From assembly GCA_035524895.1 (NCBI GenBank), contig DATLFI010000452.1:1-7999 (forward strand): a stretch of DNA of 7,999 bases. The letters are read 5' to 3'. Under the pieces are notes generated by a model that ran no database searches, was not told where the DNA came from, and saw only the letters and a program-made list of their open reading frames with translations. A program made the translations under genes and the position numbers. This DNA is from DATLFI01 sp035524895 (GTDB lineage Bacteria; Acidobacteriota; Thermoanaerobaculia; Multivoradales; Multivoraceae). This document shows, piece after piece, positions 1 through 4,724 of this stretch (positions are counted from its first letter, which is position 1; the number at the start of each line of letters is the position of its first letter).

Positions 1-273
1 GCGAGCCCGCTGCCTGTCGTCGTGGACTTCTGGGCACCCTGGTGCGGCCCATGCCGCAGCTTCGCTCCGGTCTTCCGCCAGGTAGCTCTGGAGCGAGCAG
101 GTCGCGAGGTGTTCGCCAAGCTCGACACCGAGTCGGCTCCAGCCGCCGGCGCCAGCTTCCGGGTGCAGGCCATCCCGACGCTCGTCCGGTTCGTGGGCGG
201 CAAGGAACAGAAGCGCCAGTCGGGGGCGATGCCCGCCGCGATGTTGCGAAGCTGGTTGGAGGCGGAAGCGTAG
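1..273 (+). CDS. trxC: Thioredoxin 2-like protein (TrxC), 5'-truncated
   Basis: This is a cytoplasmic thiol-disulfide oxidoreductase that reduces protein disulfides with electrons from thioredoxin reductase. The reading frame is open from base 1 with no convincing start, so the gene begins upstream; 90 residues are visible. The active site WCGPC is at visible residues 14-18, preceded by the strand PVVVDFWAP. The cis-proline loop AIPT, with its proline at visible residue 59, comes before the last strand VRF. The C-terminal helix ends in SWLEAEA and a TAG stop. The segment RSFAPVF after the active site and the GAMP turn resemble E. coli thioredoxin 2 (RNFAPIF, GAVP) more than TrxA, from memory. 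TrxC proteins carry an N-terminal zinc finger with two CxxC pairs; that part would lie outside the window, so the subtype is inferred. A plain TrxA-type thioredoxin is the alternative. Confidence in the thioredoxin fold is very high. Confidence 0.93.
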   Translation, partial: ASPLPVVVDFWAPWCGPCRSFAPVFRQVALERAGREVFAKLDTESAPAAGASFRVQAIPTLVRFVGGKEQKRQSGAMPAAMLRSWLEAEA

Positions 274-275
274 CC

Positions 276-299
276 GCCCGTGGTGGAACCCCCGTGGGC
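276..299 (+). terminator. Possible weak hairpin after the thioredoxin gene
   Basis: An 8-bp stem can form between 276-283 (gcccgtgg) and 292-299 (ccgtgggc), two pairs being G-U, with an 8-base loop. It starts three bases after the thioredoxin stop. No T-tract follows, so if it marks a transcript end it is not a classical intrinsic terminator. A second small stem, 314-318 with 323-327, lies just downstream. The rest of the 274-425 gap shows no clear promoter or ribosome binding site. Confidence 0.25.
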
Positions 300-425
300 T
301 GCCTTGGGAGCGCGCCCGTTGCCGGGCTTCGAGGGGCCATAGATCTGGATCGCCAGCGGCCGTTCCTCGCCGACGTAACCCTCCGCCCAGCGGGACCCAC
401 GCTCTGGCGCAGTACCATCCCCCGG

Positions 426-1697
426 GTGCACGTCCGCGACCGCATCCTCACCGAAGTCGAACGTTGCCGCGACGAGATCGTCGAGCTGGCCGCCGAGCTG
501 GTGCGTGTGCCGACGATCAACCCGCCCGGCGAGCACTATCGCGACGCCGCAGAGCTGCTGGGCGGTCATCTCGACCGCCTCGGCTACGAAGTCGAGTACG
601 TCCTCGCCGACGGGCGTCCCGAGCACACGGAGCGGTTTCCGCGGGTCAACGTGATCGGCCGGCGACACGGCGCGAGCGCGCGGCCGTGCGTGCACCTCAA
701 CGGTCATCTGGACGTGGTCCCGCCGGGCGACGGGTGGACCATCGAGCCCTTCGGCGGCGTGGTGCGCGACGGACGCCTCTACGGCCGCGGCAGCGCCGAT
801 ATGAAGGCTGGTCTCGCGGCGGCGGTGATGGCCGCCGAGGTGCTGCGCCGGGCGGGCGTGTCGCAGCGCGGCACCGTGGAGATCAGCGGCACGGTCGACG
901 AGGAGAGCGGCGGCGAGGCCGGCGTGCGGCTGCTTGCCGAGCGAGGGTTCATTTCTCGGGACCGCACCGACCACGTGATCATCCCCGAGCCACTCGACCC
1001 GGAGCGCGTCTGCGTCGGACACCGCGGCGTCTACTGGTTCCGGGTCGTAGCGCACGGTCGCATCGCCCACGGCAGTATGCCGTTCCTGGGCACGAGTGCG
1101 ATCGACGCCATGGGATTCCTGCTCGAGCGCGTGCGGCGCGAGCTAGGCCCGCGGCTCGGCTCGAGGATCACCGCGATGCCCGTGGCGCCTACGGCCGCCC
1201 GGCGCGCCACGATCAACGTCAACGCGCTCTCCGGCGGACAGGCCGGTCAGGAGCCGCAGACGCCGTGCGTGGCCGACCGCTGCGAGGCGGTGTTCGACCG
1301 GCGGTTCCTGCCCGAGGAGGACGTCGAGCAGGTGCGGTCCGAGATCCGTGCGCTGGTTCGCGCCACCGGTGACGGCGTTGGTGGCAGCGACGGCTGGCGC
1401 TTCGAGGTCGAGGACCTGATGCTGGTGCCGCCGTCGAGGACCCCCGAGGACGATCGCCTGGTCCAGGTGTTGCGGCGAGCGGTGGCGGAGGTGCTGGGGT
1501 ACGAGGCGCAGATCGTGGCGAGCCCCGGCACTTACGACCACAAGCACGTCACTGCGGTCGGGGGCGTGGTGAGCTGCGTGGCGTACGGTCCGGGTCGCCT
1601 CGAGCAAGCCCACCAGGTCGACGAATGGTGCTCGATCGACGACCTCCAGAACGCTACGGGTGTGCTGGCCCTGGCCCTGACCGAGTTGCTGGGCTGA
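426..1697 (+). CDS. M20-family metallo-deacylase/peptidase (ArgE/DapE type)
   Basis: This is a cytoplasmic di-zinc amidohydrolase of the family that holds acetylornithine deacetylase, succinyl-diaminopimelate desuccinylase and carboxypeptidase G2; it cleaves an N-acyl or peptide bond. The zinc and catalytic set is complete: H94 and D96 in GHLDVVP, bridging D125 in GRGSADMKAG, the catalytic pair E159-E160 in TVDEESGG, E188 in IIPEP, and H396 in QAHQVDE. A lid/dimerisation domain (about residues 200-320) carries the usual interface histidine H215 in AHGSMP. The frame stays open back to position 42, but that part overlaps the thioredoxin gene and has no family similarity. I chose the GTG at 426 because it gives 423 residues, normal for the family, with the opening helix just before the VRVPTINPPGE motif; there is no clear Shine-Dalgarno. 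No arginine or lysine biosynthesis genes lie nearby, so the exact substrate is unknown and argE or dapE is not assigned. Confidence 0.92.
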   Translation: MHVRDRILTEVERCRDEIVELAAELVRVPTINPPGEHYRDAAELLGGHLDRLGYEVEYVLADGRPEHTERFPRVNVIGRRHGASARPCVHLNGHLDVVPPGDGWTIEPFGGVVRDGRLYGRGSADMKAGLAAAVMAAEVLRRAGVSQRGTVEISGTVDEESGGEAGVRLLAERGFISRDRTDHVIIPEPLDPERVCVGHRGVYWFRVVAHGRIAHGSMPFLGTSAIDAMGFLLERVRRELGPRLGSRITAMPVAPTAARRATINVNALSGGQAGQEPQTPCVADRCEAVFDRRFLPEEDVEQVRSEIRALVRATGDGVGGSDGWRFEVEDLMLVPPSRTPEDDRLVQVLRRAVAEVLGYEAQIVASPGTYDHKHVTAVGGVVSCVAYGPGRLEQAHQVDEWCSIDDLQNATGVLALALTELLG

Positions 1698-1730
1698 GGG
1701 GTCAGGCGCGGAGGCCGGGCGCCGGACCCC
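1698..1730 (+). terminator. GC-rich hairpin directly after the M20 gene stop
   Basis: The arms ggggtc (1698-1703) and gacccc (1725-1730) pair, as do ggcgc (1705-1709) and gcgcc (1719-1723), with one A/G mismatch between the two blocks and a 9-base loop. The resulting 11-bp stem starts on the first base after the stop codon, a position typical of transcript ends. The following bases (cagtgctagg) contain no U-tract, so it may act as a 3'-end stabiliser or as an intrinsic terminator lacking a U-tract. Confidence 0.42.
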
Positions 1731-1783
1731 CAGTGCTAGGCCGCCACTCGAGGCCGCCAGGCCTTCTTCCATCCCGCCGCCTC

Positions 1784-1792
1784 TGCTAGACT
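1784..1792 (+). promoter_or_regulatory. Candidate extended -10 promoter for the rpsN unit
   Basis: TGC followed by TAGACT (1787-1792) matches an extended -10 element: TGn plus four of six TATAAT bases. The region 17 bp upstream (ttcttc, 1764-1769) is a poor -35, which extended -10 promoters tolerate. Transcription would start near 1799 and give an rpsN leader of about 117 nt. It lies after the M20 hairpin in the only sizeable gap before rpsN, so it fits a separate transcript. Inferred from pattern only. Confidence 0.38.
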
Positions 1793-1870
1793 CCTGGTTC
1801 CTCGCGTCGCGTGCCCGCCCCGGTGTGGACGCTGTGAGGAACCCAGCAACACCCAATCATGGAGCCCCCA

Positions 1871-1886
1871 GAGAGCGGCCGCTCTC
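1871..1886. promoter_or_regulatory. Perfect 16-bp palindrome in the rpsN leader
   Basis: The sequence gagagcggccgctctc equals its own reverse complement and ends 29 bases before the rpsN ATG. As DNA it could be a dimeric operator. As RNA it can form a 6-bp stem with a GGCC loop. Its inner ggccgc (1877-1882) can instead pair with gcggcc (1889-1894) around a tctcgt loop, so the two RNA hairpins exclude each other. The second hairpin is followed by ctttcc and then by the GGAG ribosome binding site. Function is unknown. Confidence 0.4.
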
Positions 1887-1901
1887 GTGCGGCCCTTTCC
1901 T

Positions 1902-1905
1902 GGAG
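1902..1905 (+). promoter_or_regulatory. Ribosome binding site of rpsN
   Basis: GGAG lies 10 bases upstream of the ATG at 1916. The in-frame ATG at 1859 has no comparable site at a suitable distance, so this site supports the downstream start, which also gives the standard S14 length. Confidence 0.55.
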
Positions 1906-1915
1906 TCGTTTCTGT

Positions 1916-2221
1916 ATGGCGAGCAAGGCTGCCAAGTCCAAGAACGATCGGCGAAAAGTGCTCTCTGCGCTACACCTCGAGCGTCGTGCCGAGCTCAAGA
2001 GCATCATCAAGGATGTCCGGCTGCCGAGCGAGGAGCGCCAGCTCGCGGTGCGGACGTTGAACAAGATGCCGCGCGACGGCAGCCGCTCGCGGATCCGCAA
2101 CCGCTGCGTCCTCACCGGACGCCCCCGCGCCTATTACCGTAAGTTCGGCCTCTCGCGTATCGCGCTCCGCGATCTCGGGCTGCGCGGCGACCTGCCGGGC
2201 CTCGTCAAGTCGAGCTGGTGA
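1916..2221 (+). CDS. rpsN: 30S ribosomal protein S14, zinc-independent form
   Basis: S14 binds 16S rRNA in the head of the 30S subunit and is needed late in its assembly. The product is 101 residues, the usual length of the long form. The C-terminal half carries the family signature: LPRD-like KMPRDGSRSRIRNRC, then LTGRPRAYYRKFGLSR and a final GLVKSSW. Only one cysteine (in RNRC) is present and the two CxxC pairs of the short zinc-binding S14 are absent, so this is the C-minus type. An in-frame ATG at 1859 would add 19 residues unlike any S14; the ATG at 1916 has GGAG at good spacing. No other ribosomal genes flank it here, although S14 is commonly encoded in the spc operon. It could be the only copy or a zinc-sparing paralogue; the window cannot tell. 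The lipoprotein gene follows after 34 bp on the same strand. Confidence 0.96.
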   Translation: MASKAAKSKNDRRKVLSALHLERRAELKSIIKDVRLPSEERQLAVRTLNKMPRDGSRSRIRNRCVLTGRPRAYYRKFGLSRIALRDLGLRGDLPGLVKSSW

Positions 2222-2255
2222 CGCGCGCGGGGAGCCGAGGGCGCCCCGACAGCCG

Positions 2256-2948
2256 ATGCGTTCGACGCTGAGGCTCTGCCCGCTGGTCCTACTCTGGGCG
2301 TGTGTGCTCTCGAGCTGCTCGCCCGCGCGGGAGGCACCCGTCGAGGCCGAGCTGCGCGCGCGCTTCGAGGAGCTGCATCGCCGCCTCTACGATGTCTACA
2401 CCCTCGACGGCGACCGCGACGCGCTCTGGAGCTTCCTGGCCCAGAGCTTCGACGGCGAGGAGCTGACCGCAGAGTACGTCGAGCACTTCACGGCGCTGCG
2501 GCGCATGGCCAGCGAGCGCACCTCCATCCGCGTGCTGGAGGTCGACTACGAGGATCTCGCCGTCCGGCGCGAAGGCAGGCAGTGGCTGGTCGACGCTGAC
2601 TGGAGTGTCGGCGGGGTCGTCAGCCATCAGAGCCACCGCCATCCTCGCATCAACCGGTACCGGGCTACCTACCAGCTCGCGCTCGCGAGCGGCTCGGAGC
2701 AGGCCGGCCTCTCCGATCTGCGTATCGTCGAGACCACGCTGCGCAGTCTCGAGCGCGTCTCCTCGACGCGCGGCGAGGGGTTCCCGCTCGACGAGCTGCC
2801 GAGCTCTGCCCGCGGGTCCCTGAGCCTGAGCGACCTACTGCGCTCGGGAGCGCTCGAGGAGTCGCCTGCGACCGCTGCGGAGCGCGGCACACCTCGCGAT
2901 TCGCTCCGGGAAGAGCCTAGCGATTCGCCCCGCGAAGATCTGCCCTGA
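2256..2948 (+). CDS. Putative lipoprotein of unknown function
   Basis: I do not recognise this family. The 230-residue product begins with a lipoprotein signal peptide: R2 and R6, a hydrophobic stretch (about residues 7-18) and the lipobox LSSC with the lipidated cysteine at position 21. It would therefore be exported and anchored in a membrane facing the periplasm. Residues about 30-165 form a compact mixed helix/strand region: a helical FEELHRRLYDVYT start, then strands such as IRVLEVDYEDLAV and WLVDADWSVGG, and a His-rich turn (H124, H127, H129 in SHQSHRH) leading to RYRATYQLAL. This order resembles an NTF2/SnoaL-like fold, which is only inference. The tail (about 170-230) is low in complexity and charged, ending in an imperfect 8-residue repeat. 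The spacing (34 bp after rpsN, 8 bp before the membrane protein gene) suggests one operon and possibly a joint envelope role with the latter. The Shine-Dalgarno is weak (gaggg at 2237-2241). Confidence 0.8.
   Translation: MRSTLRLCPLVLLWACVLSSCSPAREAPVEAELRARFEELHRRLYDVYTLDGDRDALWSFLAQSFDGEELTAEYVEHFTALRRMASERTSIRVLEVDYEDLAVRREGRQWLVDADWSVGGVVSHQSHRHPRINRYRATYQLALASGSEQAGLSDLRIVETTLRSLERVSSTRGEGFPLDELPSSARGSLSLSDLLRSGALEESPATAAERGTPRDSLREEPSDSPREDLP
2896..2938 (+). repeat. Imperfect direct repeat, 24-bp period, at the lipoprotein 3' end
   Basis: Two 19-base copies, 2896-2914 (gcgattcgctccgggaaga) and 2920-2938 (gcgattcgccccgcgaaga), differ at two positions and are 24 bp apart, so the frame is kept. 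They encode related RDSLREE and SDSPRED segments in the disordered-looking C-terminal tail. This looks like a small local duplication and may vary in number between strains. Confidence 0.6.
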
Positions 2949-2956
2949 ACAAATCG

Positions 2957-4006
2957 ATGGCCGAGCCCACAGACAAGGCGTCGCCGCTGGGTCGGCGCTT
3001 CGCGATGGGCGCGGCTCAGGTTGCGATCCTCGCGCTCTTGGCGTGGCTCGCGTGGTGGTACGTGCGAGGCCTCGACCTGGAGCTTCTACGCACTCGTCTC
3101 GAGGAGATCGGGGCGGGCTACCTGGTTCTGATGGTTGCCGGCCTGCTGGCCCGGTTGCCGGTGTGGAACGCACGGTGGCTGGTCGGCGTGAGGCGAGCCG
3201 GTTTGGACGCGCGCTGGTGGCGCTCGATGGGCGCGCTGGCGGCGAGCATGGCCGTCAACTCCGTAACGCCGACCGCCAGGGTGGCAGGCGGCCTGGTGCG
3301 GGCGCGCTTTCTGGCCGCCGACACGCAGCGCGGCTTCGGCGTCGCGTACGGCACCGTGCTGGTGGATCAGTTCGTGCACCACGCGGGCGTGGGGATCTTC
3401 AGCTTCGTCGCCGTGTCTTCGACCGTAGGCCACCGGATCCCGCGCTGGGTGGTCGTGCTCACTGCCGTGGCGGCGGTCGCTTGTGTCTTGGCGCTGTGGA
3501 GCAGCGGCCGAGGCTCCGACGGCGGGTCGCCGGGGCGTCTCGACCGGCTGGTGGCTGCGATGCGGCGTCGTCTGGAGAAGCAGGCGACGCGACAGCCGCG
3601 GCTCGGCGCCGCGCTGTCGGGCGGCGGCGACGCGATCGAGATCGTGTCGCGACTGATGCGCGACCCTGTCGTGCTCGGATATGGCGCGCTGTACAGCGCG
3701 GTGTTCTTTGCGCTTGGTGGATGCGTGCAGTGGCTCGCGTGCCGGGCGCTGGGATTGCCGGTGGGTTTCTTGGAGGCACTCGCGGTCGTCGGCATCGGCG
3801 GGATCGCCGGCGTCGCCGCCGGGACCCCTGGCGGTGCCGGGGGCGCCGAGGCGGGGATGATCGCGACCCTCACGCTGCTGGGCGTGTCGTCGGTAGACGC
3901 CACCGTCGCCGCGCTGCTCTTTCGCGGCCTCCACTACACCGTCGTGCTCGGCGTCGGACTGCCTTTCCTGGCGATCCTGGAGTGGAGCGTCAGGAGGGAG
4001 GCTTAG
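2957..4006 (+). CDS. LPG-synthase-TM / YbhN-like (UPF0104) flippase-like membrane protein
   Basis: This is a multi-pass inner-membrane protein of 349 residues resembling the membrane domain of MprF lysyl-phosphatidylglycerol synthase and stand-alone YbhN/AglD-like proteins (PF03706 family), which are thought to move or handle lipid or lipid-linked substrates. Hydrophobic segments are seen at about residues 17-36, 53-72, 88-106, 126-152, 162-182, 238-262, 270-290, 296-310 and 325-343, with a basic cytosolic-type loop at about 195-215. Family motifs are NSVTPTARVAGGLVRARFL (101-119) and the glycine-rich GTPGGAGGAEAG (289-300) followed by ALLFRGLHY (319-327). The C-terminal aminoacyl-transferase domain of MprF is absent, so it should not itself make lysyl-PG. 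The ATG at 2957 is 8 bp after the lipoprotein stop, with no clear Shine-Dalgarno, which suggests translational coupling. The substrate cannot be inferred; the lipoprotein may be its partner. Confidence 0.88.
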   Translation: MAEPTDKASPLGRRFAMGAAQVAILALLAWLAWWYVRGLDLELLRTRLEEIGAGYLVLMVAGLLARLPVWNARWLVGVRRAGLDARWWRSMGALAASMAVNSVTPTARVAGGLVRARFLAADTQRGFGVAYGTVLVDQFVHHAGVGIFSFVAVSSTVGHRIPRWVVVLTAVAAVACVLALWSSGRGSDGGSPGRLDRLVAAMRRRLEKQATRQPRLGAALSGGGDAIEIVSRLMRDPVVLGYGALYSAVFFALGGCVQWLACRALGLPVGFLEALAVVGIGGIAGVAAGTPGGAGGAEAGMIATLTLLGVSSVDATVAALLFRGLHYTVVLGVGLPFLAILEWSVRREA

Positions 4007-4070
4007 GCGTGAACGTACAGAACCTTGCCGCGAGCTGCCGAACAAACGATCGCCTGAGTCGACCTATTTG

Positions 4071-4682
4071 TCACGGGAGGGGCGGGTCGTGGAATCGGGC
4101 CCGCACGAAGGCCTCGACCTCGGCGAGGGTTTTCACCAGCGGCACGTCTTTGGGACGCAGTAGCAGCTCGCGCTCGGGGTTCTCGAGGAACGCGACGACC
4201 GGGCGGGTGTAGCGCAGTGCGAGAGTGATCTCGCTAGCGGTGCCGGCACCGCCGTCGAGAGCCACCAGGGCGTCGCTCGACAGCACGTTGAGGTGGTTGC
4301 GCGAGAGGGGGTCGATGCCGTCTCCCCCGCTCCAGGGAAGATGGGTGCGGATGGGGAGCTCGATCCAAGCGTTCGGGTAGCCGGGCGGCGGGTGCGGCGG
4401 CCCGACCCTTGCCGCCGGAGGGCTGCCCGGCAGCACACCGATCGACAATCCTCGCCGGCCGTCCACCGCGACGAATCCGCGCGCCGCCGCCGCCATCACT
4501 CCGGCGCCGCCCCCGGTCAGCAGGTGGCAGCCCATCCGCGCCACCAGGTCGCCCACGCTCGCGGCGCGCCGCTCGAGCGCGACACCGATCGATGCCGCTC
4601 CCGAGCCCATCACGCCGATCACCGGAAGCCGTCGCGCCACCTCGTCCACGACCGTTCCTCCCTCGTTGGATTGTCCCGACAT
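4071..4682 (-). CDS. LOG / TIGR00725-like Rossmann-fold nucleotide-binding protein
   Basis: The 203-residue product belongs to the SLOG superfamily that includes DprA-related proteins, molybdenum-cofactor carrier-like proteins and cytokinin-forming LOG phosphoribohydrolases. Visible elements are the first strand and nucleotide loop VIGVMGSGAAS (21-31), the glycine loop LLTGGGAGVMAAAARG (54-69), SRNHLNVLSSDALVAL (128-142) and the signature GGAGTASE (144-151) with E151, followed by ITLALRYTRPVVAF. The canonical LOG signature reads PGGxGTxxE; here the proline position is D143, nearer TIGR00725-type proteins than true LOG enzymes. A proline-rich insert (about 85-104) is unusual. The ATG at 4682 has GAGG five bases upstream; a longer open frame to 4964 overlaps the divergent acyl-CoA synthetase gene and lacks family similarity. 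It is convergent with the membrane protein gene (64-bp gap, no clear terminator seen). The substrate is unknown: nucleotide, nucleoside monophosphate or cofactor binding are all possible. Confidence 0.85.
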   Translation of the reverse strand: MSGQSNEGGTVVDEVARRLPVIGVMGSGAASIGVALERRAASVGDLVARMGCHLLTGGGAGVMAAAARGFVAVDGRRGLSIGVLPGSPPAARVGPPHPPPGYPNAWIELPIRTHLPWSGGDGIDPLSRNHLNVLSSDALVALDGGAGTASEITLALRYTRPVVAFLENPERELLLRPKDVPLVKTLAEVEAFVRARFHDPPLP

Positions 4683-4724
4683 TTTCACCTCGTGACCACC
4701 GGGCCGTGCGAGGATGCGTGCATC
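4683..4724. promoter_or_regulatory. 42-bp divergent intergenic region
   Basis: This is the space between the start codons of the LOG-like gene (minus strand) and the acyl-CoA synthetase gene (plus strand). It holds a GAGG Shine-Dalgarno for the former and GAGGA (4710-4714), 10 bases before the ATG at 4725, for the latter. It is too short for two separate promoters, so either the promoters overlap the neighbouring coding sequence or the synthetase starts further in, at GTG 4815. No clear -10/-35 pair is visible. Confidence 0.4.

Noticed and set aside
42..425. N-terminal extension of the M20 gene's open frame back to position 42
   Set aside because: It overlaps the thioredoxin gene in another frame, is Arg/Gly-rich as expected of a GC-rich shadow frame, and would add 128 residues with no family similarity.
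1143..1856. Minus-strand open frame over the end of the M20 gene and the rpsN leader
   Set aside because: It lies opposite conserved M20 coding sequence and has no domain signature or plausible start context.
1871..1886. Zur operator controlling the zinc-free S14
   Set aside because: Known Zur boxes are AT-rich palindromes around GTTATAATATAAC-like cores; this palindrome is GC-rich and does not match.
1859..1915. Earlier in-frame ATG for rpsN giving 120 residues
   Set aside because: The 19 added residues are unlike S14, no ribosome binding site is well placed, and the palindrome lies inside; ATG 1916 gives the standard 101 residues with GGAG at 10 bases.
3086..4045. Long open frames opposite and overlapping the YbhN-like gene (319 residues minus; 389 residues plus, 3043-4212)
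   Set aside because: Both are low-complexity Arg/His/Ala-rich shadow frames; the 349-residue frame has proper membrane segments and family motifs.
4007..4070. Bidirectional terminator between the converging YbhN-like and LOG-like genes
   Set aside because: Only a 5-bp acaaa/tttgt pairing with a long loop was found, too weak to call.
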